Shown: positions 1 to 8,424, counted from the first letter of the stretch. The stretch is 9,123 nucleotides of DNA from Rhodocyclaceae bacterium (GCA_016791085.1 JAEUNN010000292.1:1-9123); one strand, 5' to 3'. Numbers and translations: made by a program. Notes: generated from the sequence alone by a model not told the origin.

Positions 1-3
1 TAT

Positions 4-12
4 TGCGATAAT
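4..12 (+). promoter_or_regulatory. Possible extended -10 element for aroD
   Basis: TG at 4-5, one base, then GATAAT at 7-12 matches an extended -10 (TGnTATAAT) with one mismatch in the hexamer. Transcription would start near 19-20, giving a short leader before the aroD start at 38. The -35 region would lie outside the window, so it cannot be checked. The AT-rich character stands out against the GC-rich surroundings. This is a motif match only. Confidence 0.35.
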
Positions 13-27
13 CGGGTTTTTCCGCAC

Positions 28-32
28 GGAGG
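28..32 (+). promoter_or_regulatory. Shine-Dalgarno of aroD
   Basis: GGAGG lies five bases ahead of the ATG at 38. It is a strong ribosome binding site and fixes the aroD start. Confidence 0.8.
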
Positions 33-37
33 CTTCC

Positions 38-820
38 ATGCAGCTGACCAAACCCATACTTGTGCGCGGGGGCGCGATTGCCGGCGGCCGGCTGCCGCTG
101 GTTTGCACTCCGCTGGTGGCGCGCGACGAGGACGGCTTGCGCGCCGAATTGGCTGCGGTGTGCGCCAAGGCGCCGGACCTGATCGAATGGCGCGTGGATT
201 TTTTCGGGCCGATTGCCGAGACCGGCCGCGTGCTCGCGGCGGCACGCGGCCTGCGCGAGGGGGCAGAGGGCATACCGATCATATTCACGCGCCGCTCCAC
301 GCGCGAGGGCGGCCAGCCCATAGCCTTGTCGGAACAGCAGGTGCTGGAACTTTATGAAGCCGTGTGCGATGCGGCCTGCGTGGATTTCGTGGATTGGGAA
401 CTGAGCGGCGAGCCCGCGCACCTGCAGCGCGCACTTGCCGCCGCGCACCGCAACGGCGCCCAGCTGATCGCCTCGTTCCACGATTTTGCGCGCACGCCGC
501 CGGCCGCCGCCATCGTGGACAAATTTCTCGCCGCGGCCGCGGCCGGCGCCGACATCGCCAAGGTGGCAGTCATGCCGCAGGATGTGGGCGACGTGCTCAC
601 CCTGCTGTCCGCCACGCTGGAAGGGCACCGGCGCATCGCGCTGCCCATCGTGAGCATGTCCATGGGTGCCTATGGCTCGCTCACGCGGCTAATAGGCTGG
701 GCCTTCGGGTCCTCGATCACGTTCGCGGTCGGCGACAAGGCGTCGGCGCCCGGGCAAGTGCCCATAGACGAACTGCGCGCGGTGCTGGAGGCCGTGCGGC
801 GCGCCATGGGCGTGGAGTAA
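38..820 (+). CDS. aroD: Type I 3-dehydroquinate dehydratase (AroD)
   Basis: This cytosolic enzyme converts 3-dehydroquinate to 3-dehydroshikimate by syn elimination through a Schiff base, in the shikimate pathway or in quinate breakdown. The protein has 260 residues, a normal length for the type I (beta/alpha)8 barrel family. The catalytic His148 sits in the SFHDF segment and the Schiff-base Lys175 in the AKVAVMP segment. Substrate-binding residues known from the Salmonella enzyme have clear counterparts: Glu50 and Arg52 (IEWR), Arg86 and Glu90 (RRSTREGG), Arg217 (SLTR), and Ser236 and Gln240 (ASAPGQ). GGAGG five bases upstream supports the ATG at 38. No other shikimate or quinate gene is visible, so its pathway role cannot be decided here; many related bacteria use the unrelated type II enzyme for biosynthesis, which leaves a catabolic role open. 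It faces the monooxygenase operon and is transcribed separately. Six of its 16 Ile codons are ATA, unusual for such GC-rich DNA. Confidence 0.96.
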   Translation: MQLTKPILVRGGAIAGGRLPLVCTPLVARDEDGLRAELAAVCAKAPDLIEWRVDFFGPIAETGRVLAAARGLREGAEGIPIIFTRRSTREGGQPIALSEQQVLELYEAVCDAACVDFVDWELSGEPAHLQRALAAAHRNGAQLIASFHDFARTPPAAAIVDKFLAAAAAGADIAKVAVMPQDVGDVLTLLSATLEGHRRIALPIVSMSMGAYGSLTRLIGWAFGSSITFAVGDKASAPGQVPIDELRAVLEAVRRAMGVE

Positions 821-1056
821 AAGCAAGGCGGCCGGGCCGCGAATATGGCGCAGCCGGCGTGCGTGATGAGCGTTGCGGCCGCTGTGCAGCCGGCGCGGGC
901 ATGGCGCCAGGTCGGCGCCGCCCCTGCGCCAGCCATGGCGCGGCCCTTCGCGCCCGGCCCTACGCGCCTGCCGCGCACACGGCACGCCCCATGCCGGCCG
1001 CCGGCCCTCGCACCCGCCCGCCTGGCGCGGGCGGCAGGTTGCCGCCGCGGCCGCCC
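821..1056. other. Convergent intergenic gap with GC-rich hairpins
   Basis: This 236-base stretch separates the ends of aroD (+) and the hybrid kinase (-). I see no convincing gene in it; the open frames that cross it are antisense shadows that run into the kinase. It contains several perfect inverted repeats: GCGGC/GCCGC with a 3-base loop at 828-840, GGCGCC twice (903-908 and 914-919) with a 5-base loop, and CCGCCCG/CGGGCGG with a 7-base loop at 1014-1034. None is followed by a T-run on either strand, so classical intrinsic terminators are not supported. The hairpins may stall polymerase or protect 3' ends of the two converging transcripts. Confidence 0.5.
1014..1034 (-). terminator. Possible hairpin ending the minus-strand operon
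   Basis: A perfect 7-bp GC stem with a 7-base loop begins 22 bases past the stop codon of the hybrid kinase. No T-tract follows on the minus strand, so if it acts in termination it would need Rho or act as a pause or a 3'-end stabiliser. GC-rich DNA yields such stems easily by chance. Confidence 0.25.
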
Positions 1057-3438
<2,382 letters not shown>

Positions 3439-3439
3439 G

Positions 3440-4852
3440 TCAGGCACTCCCCATTTGGAAACGAACCACGAATTGTTTGGGTGCGGAGCGGCTGATGGCG
3501 AAACTTCCGCCCACCTGGTCCGCCAGCAGATGCACGAGTTTCAGGCCCAGGGTCTGGTTTCCGTTGGCATCCAGGCCGTCGGCCAGCGGCACGCCGTCGT
3601 CACCCACGGACAGCACCGTCATGCCGTCCGTATCGGGCCGCAGCAACACCTGTATGGTGCCGCCGCGTGCGTCCGGAAAGGCGTGCTTGAGCGCGTTGGT
3701 CACCAGTTCATTGACGATGAGCCCGCAAGGTATGGCGATATCTATGGGCATGGATACCTGCTCGGCGGCGATAGACAGATTGATCTGGCCGGCGCTGCCG
3801 GCGCTCGATTCCATGAGCATGGGCAGCAGCAGTTCCAGGAAGCTGCGGAAATCGACCCGCTCGAAATCCTGCGACTGATACAGCGTCTGGTGGATCAGCG
3901 ACATCGAGCGCACGCGGTTGCGGCTGCCCTCGAGCGCTTCGCGCACGGTCGGATCGTCGATGCGGCGCGACTGCATTTCGAGCAGGCTGTGAATGATCTG
4001 CAGGTTGTTTTTGACGCGGTGGTGAATTTCGCCCAGCATCAAATCCTTTTCGCGCAGCGCCGCTTCGATGCGCGCCATGCGCTCGCGCCGCTCGGATATG
4101 TCCATGATGGCCGCCAGCACCATGGGGCCTTCGCCGGTATCTATGGCACTAACCGCCACTTCGGCCGGAAATTCCGCGCCGCCCTTGCGCCGCACCGCTA
4201 TTTCCATGCCGGCGCCGAGCGGATGGGCCTGCGCCTGGATCAGGAACTGGGTGCCGAAAGTGGCTTGTCCGGCCGCCGGCGCGGCCGACGCCAGCACTTC
4301 CACGGGCTGGCCGAGAAGTTCTTCGCGCGCAAAGCCGAATATGCGTTCGGCCTGGGCGTTCACCAGCATGATCACGCCCTCGGCGCTCACCAGCAAGGTT
4401 GCGCTGGGTGAACATTCCACCACCTGGCGCAGGCGCTCGCGTTGCGTGCGGGCGTCGGTAATGTCGGCGCAGGAGCCGATATAGCCGGCAAACTGACCGT
4501 CCGGCAGATAGCGCGGCACGCCGCGGTCGAGGATCCAGCGATAGGCGCCGTCATGGCGGCGCAGGCGATACACCATTTCGAACGGCTGGCGCGCGCGGAA
4601 AGCCTGCATGTAGGTGTCCATGCAGGTTTCGAAATCTTCCGGATGCACGCCTTCGGCCCAGCCCACGCCGCGCTCCTGCTCCAGGCTGCGGCCCGTGAAG
4701 CGCAGCCAGGTTTCGTTGAAAAAGCCGCACAGGCCGTCGGTGCCGGCCATCCACAGCAACACCGGCGCGGAATTGGCCATGTTGCGGAACAATTGTTCCG
4801 GATGTTCTTCTTCGCGCAGCACGCCGCCGGCCGGTTCAAGCACTTGCACCAT
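3440..4852 (-). CDS. PAS-PAS sensor histidine kinase, HisKA_2 type
   Basis: This is a 470-residue soluble sensor kinase. PAS domain 1 spans about 21-134, with the PAC-like end GYIGSCADITDA. PAS domain 2 spans about 142-256, ending in AAIMDISERRE. The HisKA_2 dimerisation segment has EIHHRVKNNLQII at 275-287; His278 is the probable phosphorylation site. The ATPase domain has an N box at 381-393 (NELVTNALKHAFP) and a late LGLKLV motif (435-440). The first glycine box reads VGDDGVP, one Gly shorter than the usual DDGxGLP form. The start is the ATG at 4852, inside the end of tmoE (17-base overlap), with GGAGG six bases upstream; the open frame extends 90 codons further but that part lies over tmoE and looks like its shadow. 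The gene therefore appears translationally coupled to the monooxygenase. A likely role is to sense a substrate, redox state or oxygen through the PAS domains and pass phosphate to a receiver, possibly one in the next gene. The signal is not determinable from sequence. Confidence 0.92.
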   Translation of the reverse strand: MVQVLEPAGGVLREEEHPEQLFRNMANSAPVLLWMAGTDGLCGFFNETWLRFTGRSLEQERGVGWAEGVHPEDFETCMDTYMQAFRARQPFEMVYRLRRHDGAYRWILDRGVPRYLPDGQFAGYIGSCADITDARTQRERLRQVVECSPSATLLVSAEGVIMLVNAQAERIFGFAREELLGQPVEVLASAAPAAGQATFGTQFLIQAQAHPLGAGMEIAVRRKGGAEFPAEVAVSAIDTGEGPMVLAAIMDISERRERMARIEAALREKDLMLGEIHHRVKNNLQIIHSLLEMQSRRIDDPTVREALEGSRNRVRSMSLIHQTLYQSQDFERVDFRSFLELLLPMLMESSAGSAGQINLSIAAEQVSMPIDIAIPCGLIVNELVTNALKHAFPDARGGTIQVLLRPDTDGMTVLSVGDDGVPLADGLDANGNQTLGLKLVHLLADQVGGSFAISRSAPKQFVVRFQMGSA

Positions 4853-5837
4853 CGTGTCCCTCCCCTGCCGGTGTAATGCCCAGCGCCTGCCAGCGCGCCG
4901 CGCAGACTGCCAGCGCGGCACGCACCCGCACACCGCCCTGCCCGCTCGGCTGCAGCCCGTATGCGCCCGGCGCCTCGGCCAGCGCCGTGGCGGCATCCAG
5001 CGCCAGCGCGTGCCAGCGCGGCAAACTGTGCGCGAGCGCATCCGCCGCCACCAGGCCGCGCGCCACCAGCGTTCCCAGCGCCGCGTCGGCGCAGGCGGCG
5101 TGCCAGCCGCTGTCCTCGGCAAAACAGTCCAGCAGCGTGGCCAGCACGGGGTCGCCGCTGGCGCGCGCCAAATCCGCGCCCTGCGCCAGCAATACTTCTT
5201 CCCACAAAGGCTTGACGACGAAATTCAGCGCGAAATAACTTTCCTGCCAGTCGTAAGTCACCAGCAGGCGCTCCACGCAGGCGCGCATGCCCTGCCAGCA
5301 CGGCGCCTGTTCCCACTCGGCGGCGGCGGTGGCACCCAGCTCCGGCCAGGCCGCCTGCATCTGGCGCAGGCGGTAAGCCAGGCGATGCACGCGCTGCATT
5401 TCGTCGGCCGCCTGCATGGCCAGCATGACCGTCAGGCGTCCCCAGGGCGCCAGCGCGCCGGCATAGGCGGCGACCATCTGCAGGCCGTGCAGCGGGTAGC
5501 GCGCCGGCGCCACCAGCTGCGTCCACAGCAGGCGCGCCGGCGCATCCGGCACATTCTGGCCGGGCGCATGGCAAACGCGATCGAGGTGGATTTCCTGCTC
5601 CAGCTTGCGCCGCACGTAAGTCGCGTAAGTGGTGCCCTGCGGGTCGCGCACCGGTTCGTCGCCGGGCGCGGCAGCGGGCTGGTGCTGGCGGTACCATTCA
5701 GCCACCGGGGTATCCACGGCAAATCCGCACTGCGGGTAATAGTGCAGGCGCGAGCCGACTATTTCGTAGTCGCTCGGCACTTTGCGCTGGCCCATAAGAT
5801 GCCAGTAAGTTTTCTGTCCGGTTTTCGGCGGCTGCAC
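4836..5837 (-). CDS. tmoE: Toluene/alkene monooxygenase hydroxylase beta subunit (TmoE-like)
   Basis: TmoE is the beta subunit of the (alpha-beta-gamma)2 hydroxylase of soluble diiron monooxygenases; it lacks the diiron site and scaffolds the alpha subunit. The 333 residues match the usual length of about 330. Recognisable family segments are YWHLMGQRKVPSDYEIV (11-27), then RLHYY, a helix pair around PARYPLHGLQMVAAY (111-125), WQGMR (181-185) and YDWQESYFALNFVVKPL (195-211), which parallel TmoE of Pseudomonas mendocina. The start is taken as the GTG at 5837: it lies two bases after the tmoD stop, has GAGGA six bases upstream, and gives an N-terminus the same length as TmoE. A GTG at 5855 would add six residues and overlap tmoD. 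The C-terminal third (about 220-333) is Ala-rich and I could not match it to TmoE residue by residue. It is followed with a 17-base overlap by a sensor kinase, not by the expected reductase gene. Confidence 0.92.
   Translation of the reverse strand: MQPPKTGQKTYWHLMGQRKVPSDYEIVGSRLHYYPQCGFAVDTPVAEWYRQHQPAAAPGDEPVRDPQGTTYATYVRRKLEQEIHLDRVCHAPGQNVPDAPARLLWTQLVAPARYPLHGLQMVAAYAGALAPWGRLTVMLAMQAADEMQRVHRLAYRLRQMQAAWPELGATAAAEWEQAPCWQGMRACVERLLVTYDWQESYFALNFVVKPLWEEVLLAQGADLARASGDPVLATLLDCFAEDSGWHAACADAALGTLVARGLVAADALAHSLPRWHALALDAATALAEAPGAYGLQPSGQGGVRVRAALAVCAARWQALGITPAGEGHDGASA
4858..4865 (-). promoter_or_regulatory. Strong Shine-Dalgarno inside tmoE for the kinase gene
   Basis: GGGGAGGG on the minus strand, with GGAGG six bases ahead of the ATG at 4852, lies within the tmoE coding region. 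It decides the kinase start and shows that the kinase is translated from the monooxygenase mRNA rather than from a separate leader. Confidence 0.75.
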
Positions 5838-5839
5838 CG

Positions 5840-6133
5840 TCAGTCCTCGCTCCACAGTGCCGTGTCGTCGGTCAGCGCCAGCCGCCCGGCATAACCGGTC
5901 ATGACCTGTTGCAGCGCCGCGCCCAACACGACCGGGCGGCCCAGCAACGCTTCCACGTCGGCCCGCGCGAGGCGCAGGCGGCCCGGCGCCGATACGCGCA
6001 AATAGCCGCCGCGATCGACCACCGCCGCGCCGGGATTGGCGGCCTGCAAGGCGGCCACGATGGCGGCCGACAATGTGCCCGCGCGCAGCACCGGACCTAC
6101 CGCCATTGCTGGCATGGCGGCCGGCTCAGCCAT
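5840..6133 (-). CDS. tmoD: Monooxygenase effector/coupling protein (TmoD-like)
   Basis: TmoD is the small cofactor-free effector protein (MmoB/DmpM family) that docks on the hydroxylase and couples electron transfer to oxygen activation. The protein has 97 residues; the family is about 90-105. The VGPVLRAG segment near residues 12-19, the GGYLRVSAPGRLRL strand pair and LGRPV correspond to VGPIIRAG, RAYVRIAAEGELIL and LGRPF of TmoD. The ATG at 6133 overlaps the ferredoxin gene by eight bases and gives an N-terminus similar in length to TmoD. No good ribosome site precedes it, so it probably depends on translational coupling. A later in-frame ATG at 6115 would still keep the VGP motif. It is well placed between the ferredoxin and beta subunit genes, as in the tmo operon. 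Confidence 0.9.
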   Translation of the reverse strand: MAEPAAMPAMAVGPVLRAGTLSAAIVAALQAANPGAAVVDRGGYLRVSAPGRLRLARADVEALLGRPVVLGAALQQVMTGYAGRLALTDDTALWSED

Positions 6134-6443
6134 CGTTTGCAGGCACAGCGTCGACCCATACCACGCCGCCTTCCACGCGCACCGCAAGCGGCACCAGCGC
6201 CACCTTGCAGGGATTCACGCCGGCACCGCTGCAGGCGTCGTACTCCCAATGGTGGATGGCGCACACGATGCGGCCGCCGACGAGGCGTCCGCTGCTGAGC
6301 GGTGCGCCCAGGTGGGCGCAGCGGTCGACATAGGCGAATATGCCGTCGCCCTGGCGCAGCAACAGCACCGGCACGCCGTCCACCACGCAGCGGCGCAATT
6401 CGCCTTCCCACAGATCGTCGCTTTGCAGGGCGCGGCTAAACAT
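6126..6443 (-). CDS. tmoC: Rieske [2Fe-2S] ferredoxin of the monooxygenase (TmoC-like)
   Basis: This ferredoxin passes electrons from an NADH-dependent reductase to the diiron hydroxylase. The 105 residues include a complete Rieske motif: Cys42-x-His44, then 16 residues, then Cys61-x2-His64. The spacing is the same as in TmoC, and Trp66 follows the second ligand box. The LWEGEL segment near the start matches the family's DIWVGEM. The ATG at 6443 is preferred because GGAG lies six bases upstream and it overlaps the tmoB stop by eight bases, the same overlap as at the next junction. A start at 6470 would add nine residues of less typical sequence. Its electron donor, the TmoF-type flavin/plant-ferredoxin reductase, is not in the window. 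Confidence 0.93.
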   Translation of the reverse strand: MFSRALQSDDLWEGELRRCVVDGVPVLLLRQGDGIFAYVDRCAHLGAPLSSGRLVGGRIVCAIHHWEYDACSGAGVNPCKVALVPLAVRVEGGVVWVDAVPANDG

Positions 6444-6717
6444 CGCCGGCTCCGCTGGCGGAAGGCGCATGTTCGGCGCCGCTCACCCGGCGCACGCTCA
6501 CGCAATCGAGCGCGGCCAGGCCGGCGTCGCGCACGCTGTAGTGCGTGGGCAGGCGCCGGCCGTCGTGGAACACCGCGAGCGGCCCCTCGTAAGCCACCCG
6601 CACGCGCGCCGAAGCGCGCAACTGTTCGGCCAGCCGCACCATGCTCCAGTCTTCGTGGGCAAGGATGAGCAGACCCATGGTGTCGCCCTCGAGGAAGCCG
6701 TACAGCGGCGTCAGCAT
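6436..6717 (-). CDS. tmoB: Monooxygenase hydroxylase gamma subunit (TmoB-like)
   Basis: TmoB is the small ubiquitin-fold gamma subunit of the hydroxylase. The 93 residues compare with about 85 in TmoB; the extra length is a C-terminal tail of about 15 residues rich in Ala, Ser and Gly. Similarity is modest and rests on the pattern of a beta strand (GLLILA), an amphipathic helix (MVRLAEQL) and the closing LPTHYSVRDAGLAALDCVSV segment, which parallels the FPRDMTIAESGLNPTEVIDV segment of TmoB. The position between alpha and ferredoxin genes is exactly that of tmoB. The ATG at 6717 is four bases after the tmoA stop, with GGGGA eight bases upstream; a start further upstream would place the N-terminus over tmoA. 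Confidence 0.82.
   Translation of the reverse strand: MLTPLYGFLEGDTMGLLILAHEDWSMVRLAEQLRASARVRVAYEGPLAVFHDGRRLPTHYSVRDAGLAALDCVSVRRVSGAEHAPSASGAGDV
6450..6453 (-). promoter_or_regulatory. Shine-Dalgarno deciding the tmoC start
   Basis: GGAG on the minus strand, six bases ahead of the ATG at 6443, favours that start over the upstream in-frame ATG at 6470. Confidence 0.6.
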
Positions 6718-6721
6718 CGCC

Positions 6722-8254
6722 TCATTCCCCGGCCTCGCCTGGCCCGCGCCGCAGCCAGGCGTAGTCGCCGCCATAGGCATCTTTGCCCCAGGTGGCGAAA
6801 TTGAGGCCCGAATACTGCGTCAGGAAGGCGATCAGATTGCCCGGCGCCTCGCCCGCCAGCACGCGTTTCACCACGTCCTTGTGGCGCGCATAGCGGGCCG
6901 GGTCCTGCTGGAATATCCAGCGGCAAGGTTCCGAACAGAAGGTGTAGGTATTGCCCTCGTGCCGGCACTGGCACACGCTGTTTTGCGCCGGCGTGCCGCC
7001 GCACAGCACGATCTGGCACAGGCTGCAGAAGGTCGGGATGGCGGTGCCATGCACGGCCAGATCTACGCCGGCGTCGGTGCGCTCCCATTCGCGCGCGATA
7101 TTTTCCCAGACCGGTTCCAGCTGCGGAAACGACGCCGCATACTTGCCGCGCAGCCAGTCGCGTTCGGCCGGCCCCGGCAGCGCAAGATGGAACCACACGC
7201 TGGCACGATAGCTGTAGGCGCTGGCATAAACCATGTGGTGGTAGTAATCCAGCGCCTGCTCGAACAGCGGCCAGTACCAGGGGCGTTGCAGGCCATAGCG
7301 CGCCAGGCTGTCGGCGAATTGTTCGAGCACCCACTCCTGCATGAATTCCTTGAACGAGTGCGTGCGCCGCGCGACCGGCGTCAGGTAATCCATGGTGAAG
7401 CCGGTCGCCACCGCGAACAGCAAAAAGCTGCGCCAGAACCATTTGTCCAGCAGGTACTGGGCATAGGCGCGGTCGTGCTGCACGAGAATTTCCAGCACCG
7501 CCGGCCCGATCTGGGCGTGACGCGCCTCGTCGGTCTGTATGCTGGACAGCATTTGCTCCAGCAGCCGGTCGCCGACACTGTCGCACAGCGCCGTGAGCGC
7601 CGTGAATTGCAGGTTGGTGAAGCCGGTTTCGAATACGAAATTGGTCGCTACCGCAAATTCTATCGGGTCCGCGAGCAACAGCAATTCGTCGAAACAATGG
7701 CGCGCCGCGATCGCCACCCAGTCATTGGAGTGATAGAAGCGATGCGTCCAGTCGAATTGCGCGTCCGCGGCCAGATAGGGATGCATGAGGCGCAAAGGAA
7801 TCTGCGTATGGCGCAACTCGTCCAGCGCCCCGAACAGCGCGGTACTGCGCCAGGCACTGGTGCGCCCGAAGCGCGCCGCGCGCAAATTGCCCACCACGGC
7901 CGCAAATTCGGCCAAGGGCAGCAAGGCGGTATGCAGTTTGAGGCCGCTATTCCATTCCGGCGCCAGACGGTCGCGCTCGGCTGCGCGCCCCAGGGCTTCG
8001 GCCACGGCGGCCACGGCGGCTTCCTTGTCGCTTTGCCCGCGCGCGTATTCCGCAAAACTGGTGCGGAAAGGCTCTTCCCAGGCCGACCAGGCTTCTTGCG
8101 GTAGCCAGGGCCGGCCGCTCACGGCCTCGGGAAAGGCCTGCGCTTCCGGCACATAAGAGAGGCGCCAATCCAGCTTGCGCGCGAGATCCTGCCACTCGTC
8201 GCGCGCGAGCGCGCGACCTATGCCGCGGTTCTGCTGTGCCGATCCCATGCCCAT
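6722..8254 (-). CDS. tmoA: Diiron monooxygenase hydroxylase alpha subunit (TmoA-like)
   Basis: This is the catalytic subunit of a soluble diiron monooxygenase of the toluene/alkene group, which inserts one oxygen atom from O2 into an aromatic or alkene substrate. Its 510 residues compare with 500 in TmoA. All six iron ligands are present: Glu116, Glu146, His149 (DELRH), Glu209 (FETGFT), Glu243 and His246 (TDEARH), each exactly 12 positions later than in TmoA. The active-site Thr213 equals TmoA Thr201. Pocket residues differ: Leu112 for Ile100 and Ala115 for Gly103. The C-terminal region (about 405-460) is a YHS-like domain with Cys410, Cys413, Cys440 and Cys444, a metal-site pattern seen in phenol hydroxylases but not in TmoA. 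Two candidate starts, ATG at 8254 and 8248, both lack a ribosome site; the first is used. The frame stays open to 8710 but that part has no family similarity. It heads the operon. The substrate cannot be fixed from sequence. Confidence 0.95.
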   Translation of the reverse strand: MGMGSAQQNRGIGRALARDEWQDLARKLDWRLSYVPEAQAFPEAVSGRPWLPQEAWSAWEEPFRTSFAEYARGQSDKEAAVAAVAEALGRAAERDRLAPEWNSGLKLHTALLPLAEFAAVVGNLRAARFGRTSAWRSTALFGALDELRHTQIPLRLMHPYLAADAQFDWTHRFYHSNDWVAIAARHCFDELLLLADPIEFAVATNFVFETGFTNLQFTALTALCDSVGDRLLEQMLSSIQTDEARHAQIGPAVLEILVQHDRAYAQYLLDKWFWRSFLLFAVATGFTMDYLTPVARRTHSFKEFMQEWVLEQFADSLARYGLQRPWYWPLFEQALDYYHHMVYASAYSYRASVWFHLALPGPAERDWLRGKYAASFPQLEPVWENIAREWERTDAGVDLAVHGTAIPTFCSLCQIVLCGGTPAQNSVCQCRHEGNTYTFCSEPCRWIFQQDPARYARHKDVVKRVLAGEAPGNLIAFLTQYSGLNFATWGKDAYGGDYAWLRRGPGEAGE

Positions 8255-8257
8255 TCG

Positions 8258-8273
8258 AGTTGTGATAGCAACT
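8258..8273. repeat. Inverted repeat next to the tmoA start
   Basis: AGTTGTGATAGCAACT has perfect 5-base arms (8258-8262 and 8269-8273) around 6 bases. It ends three bases before the tmoA ATG at 8254 and covers the candidate -10 hexamer, a position where a bound repressor would block transcription. Short arms mean chance is possible. Confidence 0.35.
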
Positions 8274-8290
8274 ATTTTTGTGTGTGCCAC
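8262..8290 (-). promoter_or_regulatory. Candidate sigma-70 promoter of the monooxygenase operon
   Basis: On the minus strand GTGGCA (8290-8285) is followed by a 17-base spacer and TATCAC (8267-8262), with TGC directly before the hexamer as in extended -10 promoters. Each hexamer matches consensus at four of six positions. Transcription would begin at about 8255-8254, on or next to the tmoA ATG, giving a leaderless or nearly leaderless message. That fits the absence of a ribosome site before either candidate ATG. This is a prediction from motifs. Confidence 0.35.
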
Positions 8291-8310
8291 GCCGCCACAG
8301 GCCATGGCAC
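8284..8310. repeat. Inverted repeat GTGCCA-N15-TGGCAC
   Basis: Perfect 6-base arms at 8284-8289 and 8305-8310 begin 21 bases apart, two helical turns. The arm nearer tmoA overlaps the candidate -35 element. The layout resembles an operator for a dimeric regulator, but no regulator gene is in the window. Confidence 0.35.
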
Positions 8311-8316
8311 GGCTGA

Positions 8317-8343
8317 CCCGGGTCCGCCTGCGGCGCACCCGGG
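8317..8343. repeat. Interrupted perfect-arm hairpin between methyltransferase and tmoA
   Basis: Outer arms CCCGGGT (8317-8323) and ACCCGGG (8337-8343) pair over 7 bases; after one mismatch, inner arms CGCC (8325-8328) and GGCG (8332-8335) pair around a TGC loop. ACCCGGG also recurs as a direct repeat 21 bases apart (8316 and 8337), and ACCCGGGT is itself a palindrome. The element could be an operator pair or an RNA hairpin. No T-tract follows on either strand, so it is not a standard terminator. Confidence 0.45.
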
Positions 8344-8403
8344 CCTCGTGTCGGCTACAAGGATAGGCGATTACCCTCCGATTCGACAAGCATACCCGCA
8401 CCC

Positions 8404-8424
8404 GCCGCGCCGGCGTGGCGCGGC
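8404..8424 (-). terminator. Possible hairpin after the methyltransferase gene
   Basis: GCCGCGCC (8404-8411) and GGCGCGGC (8417-8424) form a perfect 8-bp stem with a 5-base loop, about 48 bases past the methyltransferase stop on the minus strand. It lacks a T-run, so termination would not be of the classical intrinsic type. Confidence 0.3.

Noticed and set aside
3439..3447. GTG start at 3447 for the hybrid kinase
   Set aside because: The GGGGAG ribosome site would touch this codon; the ATG at 3438 has an eight-base spacing and keeps the receiver domain complete.
4853..5122. A 90-residue N-terminal extension of the HisKA_2 kinase
   Set aside because: It lies over tmoE in another frame and is Arg/Trp-rich, while a strong ribosome site stands before the ATG at 4852.
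6641..8104. A 487-codon plus-strand frame opposite tmoA
   Set aside because: It is a mirror frame of the clearly conserved hydroxylase alpha subunit, with low-complexity composition and no family similarity.
8262..8290. Sigma-54 promoter (TGGCAC then TTGC) upstream of tmoA, as in XylR/DmpR-controlled operons
   Set aside because: TGGCAC (8289-8284) and TTGC (8271-8268) are both present on the minus strand but are 12 bases apart instead of 5, which does not fit the fixed -24/-12 spacing.
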